Origin: Novipirellula aureliae
Lineage (GTDB): Bacteria > Planctomycetota > Planctomycetia > Pirellulales > Pirellulaceae
DNA length: 64,000 nucleotides
Direction: 5' to 3'
NCBI RefSeq assembly: GCF_007860185.1
Contig: NZ_SJPY01000002.1
Span: 651,775 to 715,774, forward strand
Below are positions 8,788-18,055 of the stretch, piece by piece; within the stretch, counting starts at the first letter, position 1, and each line of letters begins with the position of its first letter. Both the position numbers and the translations under genes were made by a program. Under the pieces are notes generated by a model that was not told where the DNA came from, did not search any database, and saw nothing but the letters and a program-made list of their open reading frames with translations.

Positions 8788-10956
8788 ATGACGGCTACCC
8801 GCACCGGGATGTTTCTTAGGAAGCAACTTTGGATCTGGCCGATTGTCGCAGTCGTCATGCTATCGATGATCGGGTACTTCGTCCGCGGCGCCATTGAATC
8901 GACGATCAAAGCAAACGTAAGCTCAGGATTGCAGACCCTGCTCAATCTCGAAACCGGGATGTTGGAAAAATGGTTCGAGGTTCAAGAGTCGGCGGCAGAG
9001 GCACTAGCCAACGACGCATCCGTGCGAAAAACGGTGTATGCCCTACTCGACTCAGAAAGCGTCGAAGCTTCGAATCAATCCGAGTCAGAATTGGATCTCC
9101 ATAAGATTTTGGCTCGCGAGCTCGCTCCATCGATGTCTGCGCACGACTTCGTTGGCTACATGTTGGTTGATAAGTCGATGTCAGTCGTTTCGTCCTCGCA
9201 CACAGCATTGACCGGCGAACGCCAAGTCACAGAATATGCGGAATTCCTCGAACGTGCACTCCACGGCGAATCGTTCGTTTCACCGCCGTTTCCGAGCGTG
9301 GTCATGATGAAAGGCGTTGATGGTCGCCCCTGGATTGGAGTGCCGACGATGTATGCATGCGCGCCGATCCGCGATGCATCCTTTCAAGTCGTCGCAGTCC
9401 TAGCACTGCAAATACGACCGGAGCGGGAATTCACACCAATTCTGCAATTGGGCCAAGTCGGTGCCGCTGGTGAGACCTACGCCTTTAACAAAGAAGGCAT
9501 CATGATCAGCAATAGCCGATTCGACGAAGAACTCATACTGCTCGGGCTATTGCCAGACCGCACCGACTCGCAATCCATCTTGCAGATGTCGATACGCGAT
9601 CCGGGGGTGGACATGACTCAAGGCCATCGCCCGAATCTTCGCCGCTCGGAAATGCCGTTAACGATCATGGCCGCTGACGCGATCGCCGGCAACGCAGGAA
9701 TGAACGTCGAAGGTTATCGAGATTATCGTGGCGTTTCGGTGATCGGTGCTTGGCGGTGGTTGCCAAAGTACGAAATCGGAGTCGCGATTGAGGTTGAAAC
9801 GGCACAAGCGTTCCGACCACTGATGATTCTGCAAAGAACGTTTCTGATCATCTATGGACTGTTGATTCTCAGTGCGATTGCGATCTTTGTGTTTACGCTC
9901 GTGGTCGCCCGCTTGCAACGTCAATCACGCGAAGCGGTGATCGAAGCTCAGCAACTTGGGCAATACACACTCGACGAAAAACTCGGTGAAGGAGCGATGG
10001 GCGTTGTCTATCGAGGGCATCATTCAATGCTGCGGCGTCCGACAGCGATCAAGCTCCTGCACACCAATAAAGTCAATGACGCCTCGATTGCCCGCTTTGA
10101 ACGCGAAGTCCAAATCACCTGTCAGTTGAACCACGCCAATACGATCGCAATCTACGACTACGGTCGAACCCCCGAGGGTGTGTTCTATTACGCAATGGAG
10201 TATCTCGATGGAATTGACTTGCAAAACCTCGTTGGCAAATACGGCCCACAATCCGAGGCTCGGGTGATTCAGATATTGCTGCAAATGTGCGGTTCACTTT
10301 TCGAAGCCCACTCCCAAGGCCTCGTACACCGAGACATCAAACCTGCCAATATCATGCTCAATCGCCGTGGTTGTGAGCCGGACGTGGTTAAGGTCCTCGA
10401 CTTCGGCTTGGTCAAGGCAGTCGATCAAACGGATGGTGAAAACAAGGCTCAGCAAGGCTCGATGTCGGGAACACCGTTATACATGTCGCCCGAATCGATC
10501 CAGGCGCCGATGACGGTTGATGCTCGTAGCGATATCTACGCGGTCGGCGCCGTCGGCTATTTTTTGCTGACAGGACGGTCCGTATTCGAGGCCAACGGCA
10601 TTGTCGAGTTGTGCCAGAAACATATCGATGAATCGCCCGTCGCCCCGTCGAAACGAGCCAACATCCAAGTCTCCGGACAACTCGAAGATGCAATCATGAG
10701 TTGCCTGGAAAAATCACGCGCCAAACGACCGCAAACAGCGAGAGACCTAAGCGTGTTGATTTCCAAGTGTGAGACAACTAGCCGATGGACGATTGAGGAT
10801 GCCGACCGTTGGTGGGGACGGCATGAACGTGGCTCGCAAACCTCCACACCCAACCCGTCGGCCGTTAATCCAGCCGTGGCAATGGAAGTAACCATGGATC
10901 AGACAATGGACCAGACCATGGATCCGGAAACGGCCGAGAAAAAGACGGCCGAGTAG
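8788..10956 (+). CDS. sensor Ser/Thr protein kinase with extracytoplasmic Cache-like domain
   Basis: A 722-residue membrane kinase. A helix at about 14-34 and a second at about 350-375 bracket an extracytoplasmic region of about 310 residues. That region resembles a double Cache sensor (SMSVVSSSH, GRPWIGVPTMYACAPIRD, GETYAFNKEG, WRWLPKYEIGVAIEV). The cytoplasmic kinase domain follows at about 392-665 with GEGAMG (400-405), K422, HRDIKPAN (D516), DFG (D538) and SPES. A Pro/Thr-rich tail ends in repeats of TMDQTMD. The kinase domain is clearly related to the kinase ending at 7058, although the sensor part is unrelated. The start is uncertain: ATG 8788 is the best placed before the helix, ATG 8809 also fits. 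No sigma gene is attached. Confidence 0.82.
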   Translation: MTATRTGMFLRKQLWIWPIVAVVMLSMIGYFVRGAIESTIKANVSSGLQTLLNLETGMLEKWFEVQESAAEALANDASVRKTVYALLDSESVEASNQSESELDLHKILARELAPSMSAHDFVGYMLVDKSMSVVSSSHTALTGERQVTEYAEFLERALHGESFVSPPFPSVVMMKGVDGRPWIGVPTMYACAPIRDASFQVVAVLALQIRPEREFTPILQLGQVGAAGETYAFNKEGIMISNSRFDEELILLGLLPDRTDSQSILQMSIRDPGVDMTQGHRPNLRRSEMPLTIMAADAIAGNAGMNVEGYRDYRGVSVIGAWRWLPKYEIGVAIEVETAQAFRPLMILQRTFLIIYGLLILSAIAIFVFTLVVARLQRQSREAVIEAQQLGQYTLDEKLGEGAMGVVYRGHHSMLRRPTAIKLLHTNKVNDASIARFEREVQITCQLNHANTIAIYDYGRTPEGVFYYAMEYLDGIDLQNLVGKYGPQSEARVIQILLQMCGSLFEAHSQGLVHRDIKPANIMLNRRGCEPDVVKVLDFGLVKAVDQTDGENKAQQGSMSGTPLYMSPESIQAPMTVDARSDIYAVGAVGYFLLTGRSVFEANGIVELCQKHIDESPVAPSKRANIQVSGQLEDAIMSCLEKSRAKRPQTARDLSVLISKCETTSRWTIEDADRWWGRHERGSQTSTPNPSAVNPAVAMEVTMDQTMDQTMDPETAEKKTAE

Positions 10957-11487
10957 GCTCGTGATGCAACCTTCAGCGATTGAGGTGGATTGCGTCGGTT
11001 CCAGGACAGCGCACGTCGCCTGCGAGCGAAACCCCCGTTGAAGCCGAAGGGCCTTGCGCTCGTTTCGAGCAGTGCTTGCTCGCTGGCGTTCGCAACGCCC
11101 CCCAATGCCATGCGCCCCCACCAAAACAACACGCGAGAACCATTGCACACCCCACCTACAGAGGTGCGTCCTCCATCAACCGACGGCTCGGCTCCAAAAA
11201 AACCCTCTCTTGTCATCTAAAGAGATGACAATCAAGAAATTCCCCAATGGTAGAATCATACCCACTCAGGCTCGAGATGGTGCCATCTCACGCCTGAATC
11301 CCGATGCGAGGTAGTCATCGAGACAAGGCTTGTTTCCCGTAGGCTCCTCACATCTTTTTTTTAGCGGTCCTGGATGTCATCACACGACGCCCGTCTATCG
11401 AGGGAGTCGTGAGTAGGAGGGTGGCGAGGCACGCGATCGAGAATAATTGTCCTGAACTTGTTTTCACTTTCCACAATGAGGTTTTCT
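10957..11487. other. 530-base leader region with hairpins before the DUF1559 gene
   Basis: No gene is recognised on either strand. The second half carries strong stem-loops: TTGTCATCT / AGATGACAA with a 4-base loop (11210-11231); a compound hairpin with TCAGGC / GCCTGA outside and GAGATGG / CCATCTC inside (11266-11297); and CACGAC / GTCGTG around 11380-11410. A run of eight T residues follows near 11352. This may be a structured 5' leader or a terminator for the kinase gene plus a promoter for the next. Confidence 0.45.
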
Positions 11488-12690
11488 ATGAGTTATGCAA
11501 GAGTCCGACGAGGGTTCACATTGGTAGAGCTACTCGTCGTGATCGCCATCATCGGCGTTCTGGTGGGGCTGCTACTACCCGCCGTGCAGGCGGCCCGCGA
11601 GGCAGCCCGCCGAATGAGTTGTAGCAACAATTTCAAGCAGATTGGCTTGGGGATCCACAATTACCACAGTGCGTTCAACCAGCTGCCGACCCATGGGACC
11701 GGCACCCACTTCGTTTTTTATGGCAATTATTGGAAGAGCAGTAGCGATAATGGTAGCAGTGTTCGCCTGAGTATGCTCGTGCCAATTTTACCCTTCATTG
11801 AGCAACAGGCGTTGTGGGATCAAATTAGCAACCCACTTGTCGGCCGAACGGATGGGGCGGCGACTGGTAAAGGGACTCCAGGCGACCCATGGCCGGCGAT
11901 GGGCCCGGGACCCGATAAGATCAATTACCAACCCTGGGTTACCGAACTGCCAACTTACCGCTGCCCGAGCGATCCCGGGACGGGCTTGCCCGCTCTTGGC
12001 AGGACCAACTACGCAGCCTGTCTTGGGGATTCGAGTCTGAGGATCGCAACGGGTCCTTGGCATCGATTTAGGAGGCCTAATCGAGTTATAAAATCGGACC
12101 CGAAGGCCACGGAAGCAAAAGCCGGGTGTCGCGGATTCTTTAAGCCGCGTGACGAAGGGGCCTTCCGTGGCTGTCTTGATGGGCTGTCCAACACGATAGC
12201 GATGGGCGAGATCATTAGTTACTTGGGAGACCAGGATGCACGAGGGATCCCACCGGAAACGGGTGTCAATTCAATGAACAACCCCTCCATTTGCACCGAC
12301 AGCGCCCTGCTCGATCCAGAGCGTCCGCAGTTTTGGAGTACCGCAGCGAAGCAAGTAACCGACAGTACTTTCGCCCGGGGATACATGTGGGCCGATTGTT
12401 TGGCCCTCCAATCGGGCTGCTTAACGGTTCTTCCGCCAAACCGAGAGATCTGTGGACCCCAGGACTCCTGGTCAGGCTCAGCGACCTTCACCGTCTCAAG
12501 CCAACACCAAGGTGGTGCTCATGTGCTTATGGGTGATGGTGCGGTCAAGTTCATCACGGACTCCATCGAGGCCGGAAACTCTCACGCACCGATGGTTCAA
12601 CTGGCTACCGCAGGCGATAAAAGTCCTTATGGGCTCTGGGGTGCTCTTGGGACTCGGGCTTCCAAAGAAGTGATCAACGAAGAGTTCTAA
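11488..12690 (+). CDS. DUF1559 prepilin-like protein
   Basis: A 400-residue planctomycete-type DUF1559 protein. Residues 8-16 are the class III signal GFTLVELLV, followed by a hydrophobic helix ([25 protein letters not shown]) as in type IV pilins and type II pseudopilins. The Gly before FTLVE is the expected prepilin peptidase site. The body has [19 protein letters not shown] and the C-terminal H-x9-DG signature ([12 protein letters not shown]). Function is unknown; planctomycete genomes carry many copies. ATG 11488 has GAGG eight bases upstream; ATG 11476 would add four residues. The small lipoprotein gene follows 128 bases later, a frequent pairing for this family. The protein is probably surface-exposed after cleavage. 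Confidence 0.88.
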   Translation: MSYARVRRGFTLVELLVVIAIIGVLVGLLLPAVQAAREAARRMSCSNNFKQIGLGIHNYHSAFNQLPTHGTGTHFVFYGNYWKSSSDNGSSVRLSMLVPILPFIEQQALWDQISNPLVGRTDGAATGKGTPGDPWPAMGPGPDKINYQPWVTELPTYRCPSDPGTGLPALGRTNYAACLGDSSLRIATGPWHRFRRPNRVIKSDPKATEAKAGCRGFFKPRDEGAFRGCLDGLSNTIAMGEIISYLGDQDARGIPPETGVNSMNNPSICTDSALLDPERPQFWSTAAKQVTDSTFARGYMWADCLALQSGCLTVLPPNREICGPQDSWSGSATFTVSSQHQGGAHVLMGDGAVKFITDSIEAGNSHAPMVQLATAGDKSPYGLWGALGTRASKEVINEEF

Positions 12691-12818
12691 AGATAGAATC
12701 AACCTAACTTTTGCGGAGCATTTCAATATGCAAGGTGAAAGTTAGACGGAATCATTTCCAGGAATCGGTGTCAATGATAAATCGAATTTGATTAACAGTT
12801 TTTTTAAGGATTTGAAGT

Positions 12819-13004
12819 ATGCAATTGCGTGTATTTGTGTTGTGCTTGGGGGCAGTTCTGTTCCTTGTTGGCTGCGGTGACGACAAGCCTCGTACTGTCG
12901 TCGACAGCTCCGATTTGGAAGGGATTCGCGAATACCAAGCCATTCAGGACGCGAATGAAGCGAAGATGGCAGCGGAGTTGGCGGCTGAAGAGGGTGGTGG
13001 CTAG
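12819..13004 (+). CDS. small lipoprotein next to DUF1559 gene
   Basis: A 61-residue predicted lipoprotein. Residues 4-18 are hydrophobic and end in a lipobox LVGC, with C19 as the lipidated residue, followed by GDD. The mature part is about 43 residues, hydrophilic, ending in an Ala/Glu-rich stretch and GGG. An AAGGA-like site lies about nine bases before ATG 12819. Very short lipoproteins are commonly encoded directly after DUF1559 genes in planctomycetes, which suggests they act together, perhaps on the same surface assembly. That role is inferred only. Confidence 0.75.
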   Translation: MQLRVFVLCLGAVLFLVGCGDDKPRTVVDSSDLEGIREYQAIQDANEAKMAAELAAEEGGG

Positions 13005-13464
13005 CATCGACGATGGCCAGACCGTTGGCAGCTGGTTTCGATGTTTCGTTGCGAAAGCAGGAATGGAGGGGACGACGAGTGCCGTCAACCGATGGCACAG
13101 TCGCTCCCTCACCGCTTTGCTTCAAAAGAGTTGACTCCCGCGGCGAACGTCGCGGCTCGCAAGATCTGCTTGATCAACAAACGATCATTCGATCTCGACC
13201 ATGCTCGTCTCTACAAGTAACCGCTTGAAGGGAAGGTATCCCCCGAAGGGGAGCCGAAGAAAAACTATCAATCATTGCCTGACGATTACGCCGAGCCGGC
13301 ATGCGGTGTTTGCTTGAGGCTCGGAAAAAAAAGTAGGCTTTGGTCGAGAAAGGGTCAGACCTTCTCTGAACAAGCCGAAAACGAAAAAAATAGAATATCC
13401 ACAAAACGGTTAGGCCCGTTCCGGGCAGCGTCTAGACCGCTGAATATTAGTAGGAAGTCATGTG
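13005..13464. other. intergenic region upstream of the glycan-degradation locus
   Basis: About 460 bases with no recognised gene. It contains an inverted repeat CCGAGCC (13291-13297) / GGCTCGG (13318-13324) followed by eight A residues, which is the wrong polarity for a terminator on this strand. The region should hold the promoter for the first + strand enzyme genes. AGGAAG at 13452-13457 is the ribosome binding site of the next gene. Confidence 0.45.
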
Positions 13465-15273
13465 ATGAAAGCGTACTTACTTGGTTTGATTGGCGTCGCG
13501 CTCTTGGCGGGAACTGCCCCGTCCGCAGAGATGGACACGATGTGGGGAGAAAGCACCGTCAAACTGCGCGCTGAAAACGCCGAGCGTGGAGAGCTTTTCG
13601 ATGAAGGCAACTACGCAATGTTTATCCATTGGGGACTCTACTCCCAACTGGCCAATCGAGTCGATGGAAAGACCTACTATGGTATTGGCGAGTGGATTAT
13701 GGATCCCAAAATGGCTAATATTCCCGCGGAGGAATACAAGGAGCTAGCAGGAACCTTCGATCCAACCGATTTTGACGCCAAATCGATCGTGCAGTTGGCG
13801 AAGGACGCGGGGATGAAATACATCGTCATCACCGCCAAGCATCACGACGGTTTCGCCATGTACCACTCCAAGGCATGTGACTTCAACATAGTCGATTCCA
13901 CGCCCTGGAAAACGGATCCGATGGAGGAGCTCTCTGCTGCCTGTCGCGAAGCCGGCCTCGGTTTTGGTTTCTACTATTCCCATAGCCAGGACTGGACTTT
14001 TCCCGGTGGGCGAAAAGGACCAACGGTGGACGAAAACGGCAAACCGGCAACCTTCGACGACTACTTCACCAAAAAGTGCCTGCCCCAGGTCGAAGAACTC
14101 ACGACCCAGTACGGCCCGATTGAACTGATTTGGTTCGATACCCCTGGAGGCATGAAGAAGGAATATGTGCAACAGCTCGTCGATATCGTGCGAAAGAACC
14201 AACCCAAGGCTCTCGTTTCAGGACGAGCAGGCCATGATTTGGGTGACTATCAAACACTCGGCGACATGGAAGTGCCGCACCATAACGTCGAGGGGATGTG
14301 GGAAAGCGTCGACACGACCAACGATTCTTGGGCTTATGCTTGGTACGACCAGCGATGGAAAACGCCCAAGAAGATCCTGCATCGCTTGATTTCCTGCGTG
14401 GGCCGCGGCGGAACCTACATGCTCAACATCGGTCCGACGGATAAAGGCGCGGTACCCGACCGAGCCGCCCGCTCACTACGCGAGGCGGGTGAATGGATCC
14501 ACCGCTATCCGCAGGTGGTCTATGGCACCGATGCGTCTCCATGGCAACATGCCATGCCGTGGGGTGATGTCACGGTACGAGGGGATCGAATGTTCCTAAC
14601 CGTTTTTGACTGGCCAGACTCGGGCCAGCTGTTTCTACCCGGTTTGAAGACGGAGATCGTATCCGCGCACCTACTTCATGACGAAGAGGCCGAACCGATC
14701 TCACACGAATCCGTTAGAGGATGGAACGTCTTTGAACTTCCGAGCGGCGCGCCAGAAAAATTGGTTTCTGTCATTGAGGTTAAGTTGGCCAGTTCGCCGG
14801 AAGTCGATCCCACTTTTGGGCTGGACCCGAACAAGGGAACGGAAATTCTTGCTGAGTTCGCAACGGTCGACGGTGCAAAGATCGTTAAGCATCGTTGGAT
14901 GGAAAAGTTCGGCGAGTGGCTATGCGTCCATCCAGCGACGAACTGGAAGACTGGGGGTAAGGCCGTTTGGGAAGTCGATGTCTTGACGCCAGGCGACTAT
15001 GACGTCCGGCTCACCTATACGGGCGAAGGACGATTGGTCTGGGGGGTCGATGTCGTTGGCGGAGAACACATCCAAAACCAGCAGAACGCCTCACACAATT
15101 ACCAAGAATTTCCAATTGGCTGGCTCCATTTTCCAGCACCCGGAAGATACAATGTGGCCGTCTCCTGTCTGGAAGGTAACATCGAAAGTTCCAGACTCAA
15201 GTCGATTCGCTTGATACCGCTGAGCGAGTATCAGAAACCGTCGAAGCGGGTCGCTTCAACCGCAGTGAAGTAA
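13465..15273 (+). CDS. secreted GH29 alpha-L-fucosidase with C-terminal beta-sandwich
   Basis: A 602-residue exported fucosidase removing alpha-L-fucose from glycans. After a signal peptide (about 1-20, cut near PSAE) the GH29 barrel covers about 30-330: MFIHWGLYS, KYIVITAKHHDGFAMYHS, GFGFYYSHSQDW and LIWFDTP. D225 of WFD is the predicted nucleophile. A GH29 C-terminal beta-domain follows to about 440, then an extra beta-sandwich of about 130 residues (DYDVRLTYTGEG, PGRYNVAVSC) that may bind carbohydrate. ATG 13465 with AGGAAG seven bases upstream is preferred over the GTG just before it. It is the first gene of the + strand enzyme block, with a palindromic repeat array just downstream. Confidence 0.88.
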   Translation: MKAYLLGLIGVALLAGTAPSAEMDTMWGESTVKLRAENAERGELFDEGNYAMFIHWGLYSQLANRVDGKTYYGIGEWIMDPKMANIPAEEYKELAGTFDPTDFDAKSIVQLAKDAGMKYIVITAKHHDGFAMYHSKACDFNIVDSTPWKTDPMEELSAACREAGLGFGFYYSHSQDWTFPGGRKGPTVDENGKPATFDDYFTKKCLPQVEELTTQYGPIELIWFDTPGGMKKEYVQQLVDIVRKNQPKALVSGRAGHDLGDYQTLGDMEVPHHNVEGMWESVDTTNDSWAYAWYDQRWKTPKKILHRLISCVGRGGTYMLNIGPTDKGAVPDRAARSLREAGEWIHRYPQVVYGTDASPWQHAMPWGDVTVRGDRMFLTVFDWPDSGQLFLPGLKTEIVSAHLLHDEEAEPISHESVRGWNVFELPSGAPEKLVSVIEVKLASSPEVDPTFGLDPNKGTEILAEFATVDGAKIVKHRWMEKFGEWLCVHPATNWKTGGKAVWEVDVLTPGDYDVRLTYTGEGRLVWGVDVVGGEHIQNQQNASHNYQEFPIGWLHFPAPGRYNVAVSCLEGNIESSRLKSIRLIPLSEYQKPSKRVASTAVK

Positions 15274-15334
15274 ACCAGCAGCCTGAGGTGGTTTCGTTTC
15301 AATGATCCGTTTCATCACGGCATTAGGCATCTTG

Positions 15335-15601
15335 CCGTAGTGGATCTTGTTAAAGATCCCCGAACGCTAGGATCTTTAACAAGATCCACTACGGACAAGC
15401 TAGGATCTTTAACAAGATCCACTACAGACAAGCAAGGATCTTTAACAAGATCCACTACGGACAAGCTAGGATCTTTAACAAGATCCACTACGGGCAAGCA
15501 AGGATCTTTAACAAGATCCACTACGGGCAAGCTAGGATCTTTAACAAGATCCACTACAGACAAGCAAGGATCTTTAACAAGATCCACTACGGGCAAGTCT
15601 C
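15335..15601. repeat. palindromic repeat array: 25-bp inverted pair plus seven 33-bp direct repeats
   Basis: A perfect 25-base inverted repeat (15335-15359 and 15370-15394, 10-base spacer) leads into seven head-to-tail 33-base units starting at 15370, 15403, 15436, 15469, 15502, 15535 and 15568. Each unit contains the self-complementary core GGATCTTTAACAAGATCC (loop TAAC), so each can fold into its own hairpin. The last base-pairs of the unit alternate (AAGCTA, AAGCAA), giving a weak 66-base periodicity. The 33-base length keeps frames open on both strands, which makes spurious repeat peptides. The same core recurs at 20253-20309 and 39034-39180. It begins 62 bases after the stop of the preceding fucosidase. 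Confidence 0.92.
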
Positions 15602-15627
15602 CACGGACAATCAACAACTGTCATCGA

Positions 15628-17793
15628 ATGAAATACCTACTAAGAACCCTTTTGATTGTGATCCTGGGAACGCTTCCGTCTCAGGCGGATGAAGCCCCAG
15701 GAAAGCCTAGCAAAAAGCCAGCTCAGGACACGAGTTTTGAGTATCGATTTCCGAAGGACTTGGAACAAACGCCGGACTCCATCGTCCGCCAGAAGGAGTG
15801 GTTTCGCGATGCCAAGTTCGGGGCGTTTATTCACTTCGGCGTGTATTCCGTTCTGGAAGGTGCCTACAAGGGGAAGGTTCAAGGGCCTCGCTACGCCGAG
15901 TGGATTTGGGCGGACGCAAAAATATCGGCGGCCGAATACCGTGAAGTGGCGATGACGTTTAACCCAGTCGAATTCGACGCGGAGGAATGGGTCCAGATCT
16001 TTAAAGATAACGGCATGAAGTATGTCGTGATTACCTCGAAACATCACGATGGTTTTGCGTTGTTCGATTCCGCTGTCAGCGATTTCAATATCGTCGATGC
16101 CACGCCGTTCAAACGAGACATCATTAAAGAACTGAGCGAAGCTTGCCACCGGAATGGCCTTAAGTTTGGAGTCTATTATTCACAAGCGCAGGACTGGGAG
16201 GATCCGGACGCGCCCGTGATGTCACCGCGGCGTACCCGCCGCGGTGTGATGCATCCAGATCTTCCACAGGGCTTTAAGCCGGATTTCGACAAATACCTCG
16301 GTGAGAAGAGTCTTCCGCAAGTGGAAGAGTTAATGAAAAACTATGAAATCGACCTGGTTTGGTTTGACACGCCAATCAACATGACCTTTGAGCGTGCCAA
16401 GCAATTTACAGACGTCGTTCGCAAGTACCGTCCGAATTGCTTGATCAACTCTCGCCTGATTCAACAGGGGAGAAATAGGATTCTAGCGGAGAACCTGGAG
16501 CTATTCGATTACATTTCGGTCGGTGACAAGGAAGTGCCGACGACGAAGTTGCCACTTTACTTTGAGTCCCCTGACAGTGTGAGCACTTCGTACGGCTACA
16601 AGACGTTCGGAAATCATCAATACCATAAAGAGGTGGAGATGATTCACCGACTCGTTCACACGGTGTGCTCCGGCGGTAACTACCTGCTAAACAACGGACC
16701 GATGGGCAATGGTAAAATTGACCCCGAAGCGGTTCGTCTCTATGGCGTGATCGGCGATTGGATGAAAGTCAACGGCGAGTCGATCTACGCTACCATTCGC
16801 AATCCATTGCCTGAGCGACCGCAGTGGGGCGACGTTTCGGCAAGCAAGGATGGCAAGACGCTTTACCTGCATATTCTAGAGTGGCCCAAATCGAGAGCGA
16901 TCACCGTCGACGACCTGCCGTCCGCAGCAGCCTCCGCTACCTACCTGGCAACCAGCGAAAATGCAAACTTTGCTCAGCAAGGTAAGTCGCTCGAAATCAC
17001 GCTCACGGCGAAACCACTCGACCCGTACGACACGGTTGTCAAAGTGACGCTGCAAGAATCCACCGATTCGGAAATTCGTTCGTCAGGCCACTCCAACCCC
17101 GCAAGGGATGCCTGGGCTAAATTGGCGGGGAAGTCTGTAGGGCGTCCCGAATTTGCTTTCGTTGAAAACGATCCAGCCCTGCCCAATGTGCTGATCTACG
17201 GCGATTCGATCTCGATCATGTACACACAGCGTGTTCGCGAGAAACTCAAGGACAAAGCAAACGTCTACCGACTGTATTGCAACGGCGGTGATTCCAGTTC
17301 ATTCATTGCAAAGATGACAAAGATGCACGAGGCAATGAGGGACGAGAAACTTGATCAACCGTGGACGTTCGATTGGGACGTGATCCAATTCAATATTGGT
17401 TTACACGATCTCAAATACATCTCAGCAAATAAACTCGATAAGCAAAACGGGAAGCAGGTTACGACGCTCCAAGAGTACCAAAAGAATCTCGACGAAATCG
17501 TGGGTTACTTGAAGAAGCTCGCTCCCGAGGCAAAACTCATCTTCGCAACCACGACTCCCGTTCCCGAAGGTGAACCAGGCCGATTTGCCGGCGATGCCGT
17601 CAAGTACAACAAGGTGGCCGAAGAGGTCATGAGTAAATATCCGGAAATCACCATCAACGATCTCTACTCCTTCACCAAGCCGAATCAACAAGTTTGGTGG
17701 AACAAACCAGGCGACGTCCACTACAAGCCAGAAGGCCGTAGCGCCCAAGGTGACGAAGTCGCGCGAATCATCCTTGAGTCGCTCGCCCACTGA
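15628..17793 (+). CDS. GH29 alpha-L-fucosidase fused to SGNH-hydrolase esterase
   Basis: A 721-residue exported two-domain enzyme. The signal peptide is at about 1-22. The GH29 barrel is at about 45-370 with FGAFIHFGVYS, KYVVITSKHHDGFALF, GVYYSQAQDW and LVWFDTP (predicted nucleophile D247), followed by the GH29 beta-domain to about 480. The C-terminal 210 residues form an SGNH/GDSL hydrolase: IYGDSIS with Ser527, FNIGLHD, and the catalytic pair D696/H698 in GDVHYKPEG. The likely job is coupled removal of fucose and of acetyl or other acyl groups; that is inferred. ATG 15628 starts the signal peptide. The frame stays open upstream only because it runs through the 33-base repeats. Confidence 0.88.
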   Translation: MKYLLRTLLIVILGTLPSQADEAPGKPSKKPAQDTSFEYRFPKDLEQTPDSIVRQKEWFRDAKFGAFIHFGVYSVLEGAYKGKVQGPRYAEWIWADAKISAAEYREVAMTFNPVEFDAEEWVQIFKDNGMKYVVITSKHHDGFALFDSAVSDFNIVDATPFKRDIIKELSEACHRNGLKFGVYYSQAQDWEDPDAPVMSPRRTRRGVMHPDLPQGFKPDFDKYLGEKSLPQVEELMKNYEIDLVWFDTPINMTFERAKQFTDVVRKYRPNCLINSRLIQQGRNRILAENLELFDYISVGDKEVPTTKLPLYFESPDSVSTSYGYKTFGNHQYHKEVEMIHRLVHTVCSGGNYLLNNGPMGNGKIDPEAVRLYGVIGDWMKVNGESIYATIRNPLPERPQWGDVSASKDGKTLYLHILEWPKSRAITVDDLPSAAASATYLATSENANFAQQGKSLEITLTAKPLDPYDTVVKVTLQESTDSEIRSSGHSNPARDAWAKLAGKSVGRPEFAFVENDPALPNVLIYGDSISIMYTQRVREKLKDKANVYRLYCNGGDSSSFIAKMTKMHEAMRDEKLDQPWTFDWDVIQFNIGLHDLKYISANKLDKQNGKQVTTLQEYQKNLDEIVGYLKKLAPEAKLIFATTTPVPEGEPGRFAGDAVKYNKVAEEVMSKYPEITINDLYSFTKPNQQVWWNKPGDVHYKPEGRSAQGDEVARIILESLAH

Positions 17794-18055
17794 AAACGTT
17801 CTGTTGGTGACATCCATCCAAACATCCATCCATCCATCCAAACCCTATCCAATGGTTGGTCGTTCACACGCCGATCGTGGCAATCGCTTCGGTCCGCGTG
17901 ACCAAGGGTACGAAAGTCTTGACGACTTCCGCTACCGCCCAACCTTGAAAACAAGTAACTCAAGCAACGAAGTCTCTTCCATCCGATGACACTTCGAGCG
18001 GTGGTCTTTGTGCCCTCACCTCACACGGTTAAAGAATTAGACAGGACCTAAAAAG
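17794..18055. other. intergenic region with ATCC microsatellite
   Basis: 262 bases without a recognised gene. Positions about 17811-17842 hold a short interrupted tetranucleotide repeat (CATC/ATCC units). The end contains an AGGA-type site before the beta-helix gene. Confidence 0.5.

Noticed and set aside
10899-11216. - strand frame of about 105 codons after the sensor kinase
   Set aside because: Arg/Ala/Gly-rich, overlaps the kinase 3' end, no ribosome binding site; several frames are open here by composition.
13291-13332. Hairpin CCGAGCC/GGCTCGG with eight A residues as a terminator
   Set aside because: The A-run is on the 3' side of the + strand; the loop is 20 bases and no T-run follows on either strand.
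15315-15617. - strand frame with repeated VVDLVKDP peptides
   Set aside because: Again produced by the 33-base period of the array (a multiple of three); no start context or family.
15340-15627. A 96-codon upstream extension of the GH29-SGNH frame with repeated LTRSTT peptides
   Set aside because: It is the translation of the 33-base hairpin array; the signal peptide starts at ATG 15628.
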